Shown one piece after another: positions 22,473 to 34,107 of a DNA stretch of 64,000 bases; position 1 is the stretch's first letter; every line of letters starts with the position of its first letter. Both the position numbers and the translations under genes were made by a program. Location: contig CAHIKZ030001202.1 of the NCBI GenBank assembly GCA_903632075.3, positions 2,230,001 to 2,294,000 on the forward strand, in the 5' to 3' direction. The stretch is from Acanthosepion pharaonis (lineage: Eukaryota > Mollusca > Cephalopoda > Sepiida > Sepiidae). The notes beneath the pieces were generated by a model. The model ran no database searches, was not told the DNA's origin, and saw nothing but the letters and a program-made list of their open reading frames with translations.

Positions 22473-22680
22473 ATTATTATTATTAATTAATTAAAATATC
22501 AAACACTTAAAAGGCCATAGGTAATAATTTTTATCTCATGAAATAAAAATTATTATCTATGGCATTTTAAATGTTTGATATTCTTTAATTAATAATAATT
22601 TTGCTCTGTCATTTGACATAGGGCTCTCCTGGATCTATATCCTCCTAGAAATTCCATATGAATTACCATATTGTATCATT

Positions 22681-22772
<92 letters not shown>

Positions 22773-22776
22773 CACA

Positions 22777-22833
<57 letters not shown>

Positions 22834-22872
22834 GCACACACACACACACACATCTACATACACAAACACACA

Positions 22873-22962
<90 letters not shown>
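22412..22962 (+). repeat. compound microsatellites and a foldback
   Basis: (TA)n to 22467, (ATT)n, then a perfect-looking foldback 22470-22600 (see findings), then a 280-bp mosaic of (TA)n and (CA)n at 22683-22962. Reading frames through it give Tyr-Ile and His-Thr runs and are not genes. Confidence 0.93.
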
Positions 22963-23357
22963 GAAATGGACTGACTCCGACAATTATTTTAAGACATTTT
23001 TTTTATGTTTATACGTTATTTTTATAGATACAAATATTTAAGTAAATGCTATGATTATAATAAAAAGTACTAACAAATTTAGCGGCCTGAATGTCCGAGA
23101 AATTTCACAGAAATTTGAACTTTGCTAACCAGACGCTTTTTCTGTAGCTAAATGCTATAGCACGTCAGACTATATGACGGCCTGAAGGTTGTGCCGAAGG
23201 ACACATATTTTCTAGTTTGAAGTCATTTGAACTTTTATGAATTTATTGACTATCGTCTCTAATTCTCTACTGAGAACATTCTTGACAGAAATTCTGCTCG
23301 CCTTAAAATGTAAATTCTATTACCATTACATATTCTGATAGGTAATTGTCATATGTA

Positions 23358-23362
<5 letters not shown>

Positions 23363-23390
<28 letters not shown>
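23363..23390 (+). repeat. (ATT)n microsatellite
   Basis: Short ATT array. Confidence 0.95.
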
Positions 23391-23689
23391 TCTGCTATCA
23401 GACTACCAAGTCTGCGGAAAGACCTAGGCAGGTCGTGGTGTGTTGTTATGTGGGATACAGGTTCTAGCGTTACATAGACAAAGTTCTCCTTAGTGTGTGT
23501 GCTGTACTTAATAAGACAATTTTATGTCTCTTAAGCGAAGGATTCTTTCAGTGTGTTTTTTGTTCCATTTTTATAATTGAATTTTTTCTATTTCTATTTC
23601 CAGGTCAAGTTTTGAACTTTTCTTTCTGGTTTTTGACAATAATGTGAATTTTCTTGGACTAATCCGAATGGTGACATCTTCTCTAATTC

Positions 23690-23905
23690 TCAGTGTTTGC
23701 TTACACATTTTCCAAAGAACATTCTCTATCGTGACGAATATTCATTTGGGGCAAGTATAGAACATCCTGAGATTAGATGGTCTATTGTTTCTTGGTATTT
23801 GTCACAGAACCTGCAAATCCACATTATTATGTATGATATTTGCCAGTGAAAAGACTCTGGTCTTGCGCTGCAGAATAAAGCCTTCTGATAGGCTCGTAAC
23901 CATTG
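23690..23905 (-). mobile_element. LINE C-terminal zinc-knuckle remnant
   Basis: The minus-strand frame around 23730-23818 encodes CRFCDKYQETIDHLISGC, then SILAPNEYSSR and a stop. This is the C--C-(n)-ETI-H-ISGC--LA--EY motif found after the RT domain of a marine-animal LINE family. Upstream YSAAQDQSLFTGKY-like sequence is frameshifted. The fragments at 27.0-27.7 kb are the more C-terminal part of the same type. Confidence 0.7.
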
Positions 23906-23993
23906 TATTAACTTTATATGGGTTTATTTACGTTCTGGATATTTAGGTTTGTCTTTAGCGTTGTTTCATCTGTTCAAGGGCTTTATCCTTGGC

Positions 23994-24047
<54 letters not shown>
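23994..24047 (+). repeat. (ATT)n microsatellite
   Basis: About 54 bp of ATT; gives poly-Leu or poly-Asn frames, not coding. Confidence 0.97.
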
Positions 24048-24049
<2 letters not shown>

Positions 24050-24239
24050 ATGGCCGGATAGTGGTTTCCGAGCACAGCCATTTGCTAGAGCGGTTAGCCA
24101 ATCCCTGTCGTAGTCGTCTGCTCAGGCACAGTTGCATTTGTTCAACAACCACAGAGCCCACTCGTGGTTTTCGCTACAACTATGCTGAACGAAAAGTCTA
24201 TAAAGTGGCATGATTCAAGTCAGTAAGCTCACACCCTCT

Positions 24240-25222
24240 GTTACAATGACTTGTAACTTCGTGCTTGCATCAAGAAAATTTCAAGGTGAAAACTGAACCC
24301 ATCCTTAAAAAAAAGGGAAGAAAAAATAAAACACGACAAAAACTGAATGATAGCTAGGAAACAAAAAAACTGGAGACGATTCTACAAAAATGAGGCCCCC
24401 TTGTTGTCAATGTGAGCATTTGAAAAAAAAAAGAAAAACAATTTATTTATTTCTAATGTGAGCAAAAAATATTAGGAATGCTCGGTAACAAACCGATTGA
24501 ATTAATGAATAGATGACAAAGAAAATGATAGGAAGTTGTGAAGAGCCATGATTGCCCAGGTCCAGAAAAGAGAATTGATGTGGTTTGGTGTGAAAATGTT
24601 GATAATATTTATTTTACATAGTTGGAAAGCCGAATAAATATTTTGATTTCTTCCTCACGTTGAAGTCATTTATGGACAAAGGGAGGAAACTAACTTCACT
24701 CGACAATTTATCTCCCCTGTCGGATATGATACAATTCCAATTTAAAGCAGTTAAAAAACATAAATAATTTTTTTTTAAAGTGGTTTTCACTTTAACGTGT
24801 TTCGTATCAAGTTAAAAACAATAAAAAAATAGTTTCGTATAAGGGATGTGCGAGTCGTGTAACCTTATTGGCACAAAATGTGAAGTCGGAGATCCGAGTT
24901 CAAATGACGATCTTGTCTGAGGTGTTCACTTTATACTTTGAAAAGGCATGAATCAAAAAGCATTTGAGCGATAAGAATTATTTATCTTAAATGAAGAATA
25001 AACGAATATATAATTTTTTTATTTATGTAAACTTTTCTTTTTTAGTAAATATATTTTTCTAACAAGATTTCTCGAATATTAATGTCGGTAAATGTAAATA
25101 AATAAATATATTGTTTAATAAATAACTAAAAACAGAGCGTTTACTAAGATATGAGTAACCATTAAAAATAATTTTTAAACAAATAAATTAAAAATATGTC
25201 GGATTAATTAACGAAAAATCAG

Positions 25223-25224
<2 letters not shown>
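24240..25224. other. mostly featureless; possible tRNA-like head
   Basis: AT-rich. A possible SINE head lies near 24845-24920 (GTGTAACCTTATTGGCAC then GATCCGAGTTCAAATGACG). Nothing else recognised. Confidence 0.4.

Positions 25225-25288
<64 letters not shown>
25225..25288 (+). repeat. (TA)n microsatellite
   Basis: About 62 bp of TA. Confidence 0.97.
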
Positions 25289-25292
<4 letters not shown>

Positions 25293-25633
25293 GTTAGCGC
25301 CTCCTTAATTCCCAAATTGTCACTAAGGGTCATTCTCCCTATACGGTAAATACTGCGCGACCTCTTGCCTCGTTCTCTTTCCTTCAGGCCTCGTGCCGCA
25401 TCCCACCTCGGGTGAGGTACATCCCCTTTTTCATTTCTTCATTTCAGCGACTGCAATGTAAGGTCTCTTAGAAGATTCGCGTCTTCCCATTTGTGGGATA
25501 CGCCATGAACATTAAACACGCATACACGTACGTACGAACACCCACCAAAGAACAGACACAAACGTTCACACACGCATACAAATATTATTGTCTATATCCA
25601 TTGTAAAATTGTTTTGTTTAATACATATATTTG

Positions 25634-25912
<279 letters not shown>

Positions 25913-25952
25913 AAAATGTATGACAAAGTGGAAAAAGAAAAAGTTAACTCGT

Positions 25953-25982
25953 GACGCATTTCGTCCTTTAGGACTTGATCGG
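25953..25982 (-). ncRNA. hammerhead-like motif, family B
   Basis: Minus strand: CCGATCA, an extra A, perfect stem II GTCC-TAAA-GGAC (25974-25963), GAAA (25962-25959), TGC, GTC (25955-25953). Outside, ACGAGTTAA can pair with the 5' flank ending TTAGT. The core has two changes from CTGANGA (U4 to C, G8 to C) and one inserted base, so it is likely dead, but stem II carries the canonical G-C closing pair. Confidence 0.45.
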
Positions 25983-26118
25983 ACTAATTTATGTTGGTGC
26001 GACTACACATGCACACGAACGAGGGGGGCTGCGGGGAATTTTAGATTTTTTTTTTTTAATCAGCTGAATTCATTTAGAGTCTTTTTCTTTTTATTTCTAT
26101 TACTTTTGTTGGTAGGTT

Positions 26119-26905
26119 TCGCACACTGTGATAATAGAAGATTTGTCATCATTGGTGAAATGTTGTAAGAGCCGTGGTGCAAATTTGCTGTAGATGGCCT
26201 TGCGATCAAGTAACTCTCTAGACATTTACGTCGTGGTGCATTGTTTCCTCCTTTGATCAGTGGATTCGACTTCGGCAGGAGTCTACTTAAGAGCACTCAG
26301 AATATGCAGCCCGGATTATTTATTTGAAGATGAGAAATGCATTGAAAACACTTTCAAACTTCTCTAGTACCCTAATTAATTTATATTCAATGCCAAAGAA
26401 AAGGCAAATAAAATAGTACCAAAAAAAAAAAAAAAAACGGCCACTCCTGACAAACCCAGTGAATCAAAAAATATATTATCCTGCCAACTAATTTTATGCC
26501 ACATTTACAAGAAACGAATCTATTTAAACTCAACATAAAATGTGTTACTATTACATCCAAAACAATGAAGGACTTAGTCAATACTAAAGAAAAAAATAAG
26601 CTGAAACCTGAAGGAAGCGTTTACTCCATCGTGTGTAATATTTGTCACAAGAAATACATAAGAGGAACCTTAAGGAAACTAAATAAAAGATTACATGAAC
26701 ACAAAAGGGACATTTTACAAAACAATACGTCAAATATGTTGATTGCGCACCGTAACGTGACTGACCATAAAAAATTCTACGATGATCAATGGAGAAAAAA
26801 AGTCTAACGAGTGCCTTAATCGTAATGTCATCTACAGTAAATTTGCGCCCTGCCTCTTACAATATTTCATCTTTCTGGACAATATATGTGCGTGCATGTC
26901 ATCAT
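26119..26905 (+). mobile_element. Penelope-like retroelement remnant with inverted arms
   Basis: Left arm 26119-26197 and right arm 26828-26905 are inverted copies (GCAAATTTGCTGTAGATG against CATCTACAGTAAATTTGC). Between them lie a decayed RT end and a GIY-YIG endonuclease fragment in the plus direction (listed next). Inverted terminal-like repeats are known for Penelope elements. Confidence 0.6.
26240..26808 (+). pseudogene. Penelope-like RT end and GIY-YIG endonuclease
   Basis: From 26281 the frame reads VYLRALRICSPDYLFEDEKC then IENTFKLL and a stop, matching the segment after the RT fingers/palm of Penelope-like elements (LRALRIC-P-FL). From 26496 a frame reads KLNIKCVTITSKTMKDLVNT, then SVYSIVCNICHKKYIRGTLR, KLNKRLHEHKRDI and NTSNMLIAHRNVTDH. 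This is a GIY-YIG domain with VY--I-C--C---Y-R (GIY altered to SVY, YIG altered to YIR), R--K-L---L-EHK and the downstream H. Motif losses and stops indicate an inactive remnant. Confidence 0.8.
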
Positions 26906-26989
26906 TTAAAGAAGTAAGCGGGTACAAATGAACATTTTCAAAATTGACTATTTGAATGATTTTTTTTTTTTTTTTTTGGTACAATTCCT

Positions 26990-27160
26990 CGGGAACCAAT
27001 AACATTTGGGATTAGCTGAGTTTCAAGATGTCACGTCAAAATCAATTTCAAAATCTTTGAATTTACTTAGTTTGTTGAACAATTTGACTGAAATATTTGC
27101 ATCAACAGGGATTGTTACCTCAATGAGCAAGAATATTATTATTATTATTATTATTATTTT
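26990..27160 (-). mobile_element. LINE C-terminal fragment, copy B
   Basis: Minus-strand frame with LIEVTIPVDANISVKLFNKL then SKFKDFEIDFD, the (L)LIDVTIP-D-N(I/T)--K---KLSKYKDLEIE block of the same LINE family. The codons before LIEV run into an (ATT)n array. Confidence 0.65.
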
Positions 27161-27185
27161 CTTTTCTTTGATTTTTGGTGTGTAC

Positions 27186-27700
27186 TCATTTCTTTCCGGA
27201 TCCTGCACAAAAACCTAAGGTCAGAAATGGCATCATGGCATTTTCCACTGAGCAATTAAGGAAAAAAACATATTTTACATAGATAAATACCTTCGTAAAA
27301 TGTGGGCTGTACTTGTGATTACAATTTTTTTGTATTTTTTTAAGGCATGGGCTTCCAGGAATCCCTTCAATGAATCTACTGGAATCTTTTTCCAATCAAT
27401 CCGTTATCTCCAACTACAACAGCGATTGTTGATGTTCCCATGTGCTACATTTTTCAGATTTCGATTTCAAAGTCCTTGTATTTTGATAGTTTTTTGAAGA
27501 TCTTCAAAGATACATTGCAGTCTGCAGGGACTGTCATATCAATAAGGAAGCACCTTTTTTTGTTTGCAGGTCTCTAATCACGATGTCTGGGCAATTAGAT
27601 TTGATTGTTCTGTCTGTGTGTATTGTGTAGTCCCATAAAATCGTTACAGGTCCTATCTCCGTAACCGGGCCTGGGTCTGGCTCTTGCTTTGAGTGGTGTT
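27186..27700 (-). mobile_element. LINE C-terminal fragment, copy A
   Basis: Minus strand: LWDYTIHTDRTIKSNCPDIV then IRDLQTKK (about 27640-27560), LIDMTVPADCNVSLK after a frameshift, and finally EGIPGSPCLKKIQK near 27350. These are the ordered C-terminal blocks of the LINE family (W-(F/Y)-I-TD--I--N-PDIV; IPG-P-L--IQK). Two or more frameshifts. Confidence 0.7.
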
Positions 27701-27701
27701 C

Positions 27702-27703
<2 letters not shown>

Positions 27704-27756
<53 letters not shown>
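27704..27756 (+). repeat. (ATT)n microsatellite
   Basis: About 52 bp of ATT, directly upstream (in LINE sense) of copy A. Confidence 0.97.
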
Positions 27757-27757
<1 letters not shown>

Positions 27758-28098
27758 CGGCCAGTGTTAGCTAGTCACCGTTGGTTCGTCATTACAGATC
27801 AAATGACAGCATGTAAACTCTGTATTATCAACATCATTTTTACTCTGATATAAAACAACTCAAGAATAATCTTCCAGATTCCTTTAGAAGCTTCACAGTG
27901 CTCAGATGAATATCGATATCACTTTCTCCTCTCTATTCAATGATAATAATGAAGCTTGACGTCATTTCATATTTACAGAATTTAAATTAAAATTACATTA
28001 TATTTAAGGGAGACTACTCTTATAAAATACATCTGGCGTTATCTCCCTTATAGACAGCGATCAATTCGATATGAAGAAATGATAACGAAAAATAAAAA

Positions 28099-28314
28099 TT
28101 GGAAAAAACTTCAGCGATTGCATTACATACCATTACAAAAGGTTACAAAATTGACTCCGACCATCGGGAAATAAAAGTGACGAACCAAAAGTATTTCAGT
28201 CAAAGAAGAGTAGCTGAACAAATGGTAATGGCAACTACAAAAAATGCCTGCAATAGGATAGATGCAGCACAACTTCATCCTGTCTGGACATCTTTGCTCC
28301 AAAGAAAAATATGA
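28099..28314 (+). other. 71-codon frame, possibly retroelement C-terminus
   Basis: Frame with complex sequence (DSDHREIKVTNQKYFSQRRV then ACNRIDAAQLHPVWTSLLQ). The RR(V)AE--...-NR---LHP-W--LL layout resembles the end of some Penelope-like or LINE proteins, but I cannot name it. No host-gene signals. Confidence 0.3.
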
Positions 28315-28845
28315 TATGTGAAGAAAATTTGGTTTTTTTTTATGTCTCGCCTTGCTATTAAGTTGTAAACTTCATCAACTTAGTTTATTTTTCTTGATTA
28401 AAATTCTTAAGCGTTTCGAACTTCAGTTTTTACTCAAATTAAAAAGTGACTAAGACTAGCAACTGTTGGCCGAAATATTCCCATAAAAACATAAACCATT
28501 CGTTAGAATTACAAGTTTTTTCTTTCTTTTACTTATGCAATTATCAAAGGAGACAAGCATCCTAACTTTGAGACCGAAAATACGTCCAGAATATTTCCAA
28601 AAATAATTAAGGGAAACTAAAAAAAAAAACAATAATTATTTCTGAAAGGTGCCGTTTACATAATTTAATAAAACTCATTATTTCCTTTCATACTGAAGAG
28701 GGAAAAATTTACACTGAATATTTATTTGTAAAAAAGAAATATACTTGTAATTTCTCTGTGCGATTTTGAAGTTCGTCACGGGAGTTCAAAGGAGAAACAA
28801 TTTTGAATTACCATTTTTGACTGACTACTCTTTTATGAGTGACAT

Positions 28846-29045
28846 TAACTTAACGCGCAAATATCTTTGGGAAAGGTATGAATCCATCTCTTCCCCTACT
28901 AGATATGGGTTGAATAGCAGGGCTGAGTGAGTCCTATAGCCTTGGATGGTAAACAGTCTACCGCAGAAAGAAATGCGGGAAAATCGTCTGCCTAGTCAGT
29001 TATGAATCATAAGAGACATGATCGTCCAAGCGGGTATTACGTGAT
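28846..29045 (+). mobile_element. tRNA-derived SINE, 5'-truncated
   Basis: Body words GCGCAAATATCTTTGGGAAA, TATAGCCTTGGATGGTAAAC and ACATGATCGTCC match the copy at 7568-7865; the tRNA head is missing. Confidence 0.7.
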
Positions 29046-29339
29046 ATTACTTAACTGAATCTGATGTATGATTATTCAATAACACATTTACATTCAGAAT
29101 AATCAAAAACAGAACTGGTTGGGTGCAATTAATTATTTTAGAACATGAAACAGCCAAGAAAATAAGAAATAAATCCTTTGTAATAAATTTAAACGTAACA
29201 TTTCACTTTAAATTAATTACTTTTTTTAAAAATTTCTAATGTAGTATAAAAAATGAAATTATTCATACAAGTAGGTTTCATAAAATCAAATTATATTCTT
29301 AAACAATTGGTTATATAAGGTTAAAGATAAATTTATTTT

Positions 29340-29632
29340 AATCAGTCAATTATGTGCTATGCGGGATACACGCTTAGGCGATCATATATCTTACGATAAA
29401 TGAATGAGGTAGATTTTTCCCCGTAGGAGGTTGCCATTTCCTTCTGCGGTTACCATCCAAGGCTATAGAACCCAGTCTGTCCTGCTATTTACCCATAGCT
29501 GGAGAGAGAAGAGGATTCATATCTTTCCCAAGGGTATTAGCAAGTAAGTGAATGCAATGGATTCAACTGGAATTTGAACTCGGATCTCCGATTCCTCAAT
29601 CCGAGGCGCTATCCATTACTCCACCGTGATTG
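29340..29632 (-). mobile_element. tRNA-derived SINE, near full length
   Basis: Reverse-oriented full copy: tail near 29340, body (ACCATCCAAGGCTATAGAAC on the plus strand) and head (GGATTGAGGAATCGGAGATC on the minus strand) ending at the GGTGGAGTAATGGATAGCG-type A-box segment near 29629. Confidence 0.75.
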
Positions 29633-29639
29633 TAATCGC

Positions 29640-31280
29640 AAGCACCAATTTATTGATTATTGTACTGCTGGTGTTTCGTATCTCTTTAGTTTTTTTTTTT
29701 TATCTTTGCGCGCTTTTGAAATCAGGAATGAAAGTAGAAAATTATTGTTTTTGAACTATGACTACCGTGCCTAAATAAACGTTATCTTAATTACATTTTA
29801 AGTAAAAAGCAAGCAAAATACAGTTAAATAAGCCTTAAATTTAATAATATACTTTGAAACACATATCTAGGATAAATATTTGGTTTTTAAGAGATTTTTA
29901 AATTTGTTTACATTTTTTCTATAATGGCGATTCGATCGGTGACCAGTAAGCGTGCCAATGTTTTAAAAATGTCTAAAAAAATTATTTACGTATTCATCTG
30001 TTTAAAAAAAAAACATACGGATTAGCTTTAAGCTATTATCTTTTAAATAAAATCAAAATTAAACTTCAAAGAAGACATTTAAAATATTTTAAATGCGTTT
30101 TTCGGTTGTTTTTTTTTTTTTTTTTTTTTGTAAGTCCCTAACTGTACCTATTGAAATTTCATTAGTTTTGTTTTGGATTCGCTTTTGCGTGTGTGTTAAG
30201 CAAAGTTTGTAAATTCGGGTCTTTTTAATTTCTAACAAAATAAATGAGTCAGTTGCTTAGCATTTGAATTTTAAATCTAGATCTTGTTTTATTCACTACA
30301 GTCCAACGACATTACCAGCTTCTGATACCGGACGAAAAACAAAATACCAACTCACTACAGAGCTTATCAATATTTTATTGTTCCTAAATCGCGCTCAAAT
30401 TTGAAAGGAAATAATTGTTTCGATTTCTGAACAATCAGAAAGATATTGTATTTTAGCCATGCTTTGAGCCTTATAGCCTTATTTGTTAACCAGTCTAGAA
30501 AAAGAAAAACTCTGAATTCAATCAAACCAACCTGGAAAGGGTTGGGCTGCATCAGGTTGTCTTGTCCAGGAAACACCACTTCTACTGCATCAGCTGCAGT
30601 AGATGTGCTGGCCCTAAAGTATTACAGAATTTGTGATCATGAATTGACAAACTTTTTGAATTGATGAAAACACTGATAATTAACACGTGAAATGGTGTTT
30701 TGCCGTTGAGGGAGTTACAAAAATATTGTAGTAGCATCTGAGAATGACAGAGAAAAACACAGATAACAGAACGCCGAGCTTTTTTTGTAAAATTCTTCTC
30801 ATGGCCGCATCTGGAGACGGACCATCTACTTAATTATTGATCTATTTATTTCTTGTGTAGATCAACAAAGAATCAAGAATTCCATGAAGAGTTCGATGCT
30901 CTAAAATTGAGGTTTCCAAAGTGAGTTCCGAGGAAAGTAGGGATTCCGCAAACGAGTGTCTGGGGTTCCGTGACAAAAGTCCAGAGTAATAAATGTTTAA
31001 TATAACACATTATCAAAGTTGTTAAATAATTTCTAAAAAAACAATAGTTGCCAACAGATTTAGATTGTTCTATAATGTTGTGATGTACCCTGTAATACTT
31101 TTCTATATCGTATATCAGTGAATAATTGTATATAATTGAAAAGTAGTTATTGATTGTGATATCGTCGCTGTACTATGACACAACATAAATCTGAAAGTTA
31201 ATTTCCTCGCCATATTGGAAAAACCTCTATCTGCTAATTGACTCTCGTCGGCGTAACTTTTCGTGTGTATACATTCCGAT
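29640..31280. other. no recognised feature
   Basis: AT-rich with a T run at 30110-30128; no gene recognised. CTGGGGTTCCGTGACAAAAG at 30959-30978 resembles the hAT 3' flank at 31688. Confidence 0.4.
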
Positions 31281-31299
31281 TAAAAATACAACACCAACC

Positions 31300-31755
31300 T
31301 ACTTATGTGAAAATGTATTTTCCTATTACACTGTCATAAAATCTAAATACCGAAGCAGACTTAATCCTGCTGCTGACGTGAGAGTCAAACTCTCAAATAT
31401 AAAGTCAAATATTTAAAAAAACTTATATGACAATATGAAACAGAAGCATCGTTTTCATTGAATGTTCCAAAAACTTCTGATTACGTATGAAATAAATTTC
31501 ATGTTAACATTGTTCGTAATTCTCTTCCACGCGTTACTTGTGGGAAGTATGAAAATTTTAAAAAGTATCACATTTTTATTAAAAAAATATATCAATATGT
31601 ATTATTTTTAATTATTTTCTGAACGTACTTATTATTTATAAAAGTATATGAAAATATTTATATTACGAACATATAAAATATTAGTATCTGGGGTTCCCCA
31701 CAAAATTTCTCAACTCAGAAGGGCTCTGAGTCTGAAAAATTTGGGAAACTCTGCT
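31300..31755 (+). mobile_element. hAT transposase C-terminus and 3' end remnant
   Basis: The plus frame encodes ENVFSYYTVIKSKYRSRLN then PAADVRVKLSNIKSNI and a stop at about 31419, the C-terminal dimerisation end (F----IKTKYR-RL---DLRV-LS) of ZBED/SCAND3-type hAT proteins. About 300 bp downstream, GGGGTTCCCCACAAAATTTC and TTTGGGAAACTCTG (31738-31751) resemble a hAT-type terminal sequence. No left end identified. Confidence 0.6.
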
Positions 31756-31759
31756 CAAA

Positions 31760-32520
31760 AAATATTTGTTCAACGAAGCCATTTTGTTGTAAGGGAGATA
31801 ACTTTTAAAATCAAAACAAATAAGAGTAATTCCCCTTGAATCGTATTCCACCACCAGGGCTTTATTCGATGAGCGGGGATTATTGTGTTGACGTCATTAT
31901 ATGTAATATAAACTCAGAGAAATACTTTCATTTGTCTTTTTACTGTTTGAGTTTTCTAGACTCGGTTTCATATTTTATTTATTTTCTAAATATTTTTTAA
32001 ATATTTTCGCTGAAATAATTTACAAAGAAAATGATGTATAGTTATATAGGCTCAAAATGCAAAGGAAATTATCAAAATAAAAATGAACCAAAAATGAATG
32101 AATTTTCATTTTCAAAAGATAAGGATTTATCCTGATGAATGGATACGTGCCTATCAAAAGGGAATATTTTGTACCAAACAAAATTTGTAAACTAATTAAA
32201 TTTCTTCTATATTATTTTCTTTTATATTACGTGTAAAAAGCATTAAAACTTAATGATTAAATTAATTTCATGATTTTATAATTCATGATACATTGAAACA
32301 TAATAATGAGGTGACCTCCATCGTTAAAAGATTTATTGAATTCTCTGGATGAAATTATTAAACTCATTACTTTTTAATAAAATTTTCAAAGGACTTTTTT
32401 ATAATAATTTGTAATAAACATTTAAAAACAAATGTTTGAATTTTTTATTTGTAAAAAATATTTCCATAAAAAGTCGACAAATATGCATGTGTAAAGTTAA
32501 AATTTGCTTAGATTTCAAAA
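31760..32520. other. no recognised feature
   Basis: Very AT-rich; nothing recognised. Confidence 0.5.
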
Positions 32521-32523
32521 TAA

Positions 32524-32716
32524 GATTTTGCCTATGTGTTTAGTATTTCTAAATGGTTTTGCCTATGTGTTTAGTATTTCTAAACGGTTTTGCCTATGTG
32601 TTTAGTATTTCTAAACGGTTTTGCCTATGTCTTTAATATTTCTAAATGGTTTTGCCTATGTGTTTAGTATTTCTTAATGGTTTTGCCGATGTGTTTAATA
32701 TTTCTAAACGGTTTTG
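32524..32716 (+). repeat. 31-bp minisatellite, six copies
   Basis: Six head-to-tail copies of a 31-bp unit beginning GTTTTGCCTATGTGTTTAGT and ending TTTCTAAACG, with few substitutions (AAACG/AAATG, GTGTTTAG/GTCTTTAA). Confidence 0.95.
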
Positions 32717-32719
32717 AAT

Positions 32720-33575
32720 TTTGTTACTGAATTTTAGAACACTTACAAAACTCATTATTTTATCAATTTAATGAAATTTTTGATAAAAATGGGGACAGCA
32801 TACTTTTTTTTTACTATCTTAGATTTTGACAAGCATTTTAAAATCAGCTGTAATTTCCGTTTTAATTCATTTTTTGGTATGTCAACTGCATTTTCATCCT
32901 GACGGCATAAAGCAAGAAAAATAAGCATTTGATAAGGGAACCGGTTCCACAATTAGTGTTAGCCTTAAGAAAGTAATTCTTCATGTAGATGTAATCCCTA
33001 GAATTTTACCACACTGTCTCTAATATTTATTTTTATTAACCCCCTTTAGAGAGTCACCAAAGTCCAGAAAAATTCAAGTAAAGAATTCTCCCCTTAAAAG
33101 TATTGCTGATGACATGAAACACAAACAGCAGAAGAAATTCCACAGAATTAACGAATCTAGGAGGAAAATTAAATTTTCTTGATAGAAATTCCTGGAGTAT
33201 AGTTAGGCAGCAAGAGACTATTATTATATGTTACATCATCAAGTCTCCATATCCCAAAATCAGTCAATCTGTTATAATTGAACCTGATTTTGCAGTACAC
33301 ACGTCTGTGGTGATGTGGAAATATAAGAGAGTATGACATTTCTGATCCTTTAAGTGATACAAATACTTTATATAATAATCACGATGGATCAAAAGTATTT
33401 GCGCTTTTTTGCAGGTCTTCATTTCAAAGTTTATTTCATGAGAGGAAGATTGGAAATCCCCAAAATGAAAAGTATGAAGGAGATTTATTTCATACGAGTA
33501 TCCATAGAAACAAATTAAAATTCTCACTTTTTATAGATTTTTCGTTTTTGAAAAGTTTGTAGTGAAGCTTTCAAG
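32720..33575. other. no recognised feature
   Basis: AT-rich; short frames only. Nothing recognised. Confidence 0.45.
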
Positions 33576-33578
33576 TTT

Positions 33579-33814
33579 TTAACCCTAGAACACTAACCAT
33601 GGGTATATAGTACCCAACGCAAATTTTCCTATTTTTAATTACAATTTTCAGTACCTGATTTTCTTAGCTAAATAATGTTTTTCAGTTCCTGTTAATGTTA
33701 ACTCAAATTACAAAGTTTGAAGTGCCTGCATGTATTTGAGCAGGTGTTTGCTTTTATGTTTACATGTAGCATTCAATTCACTTCTTTTCTTCAGTTTGTT
33801 AGGGTTATTTAAGT
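33579..33814. mobile_element. possible piggyBac-like MITE end
   Basis: TTAACCCTAGAACACTAACC at 33579 starts with TTAA plus CCCTAGAA, a piggyBac-type terminus, followed by the hairpin GGGTATATAGTACCC (33601-33615). A poor partner (TTGTTAGGGTTATTTAA) lies near 33797. The right end is uncertain. Confidence 0.35.
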
Positions 33815-34107
33815 GTTTTAAGATAATTTTTTTCTAAAAAACATAAGTTACATCCGTCTCCCTTTCAATAGTATGGCTTAGCTTTTGCGATTATCTCTTT
33901 GCTAATGGATCGGTTCTTACAATTGCTTTTTAATCACCAAAAATACTTTGCGAGTTGTGAAGTTTTTTTTTTTTTTTTTTTTTGTATTTAATAATGTTTA
34001 GTGTCATTTGACGATGGTATAAATGCAATTTCCAGTTGTTCTCGGTGGAACCAAAGTAGTATTTAACATTGTCGTCTGAATTTTATCCTAGCTCTGTAAA
34101 TTATGCA

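Noticed and set aside
22658..23041. 127-codon Tyr-Ile/His-Thr frames on both strands
   Set aside because: Pure (TA)n and (CA)n translation.
32524..32716. CRISPR-like array
   Set aside because: The units are contiguous 31-bp repeats without unique spacers, in a eukaryotic genome.
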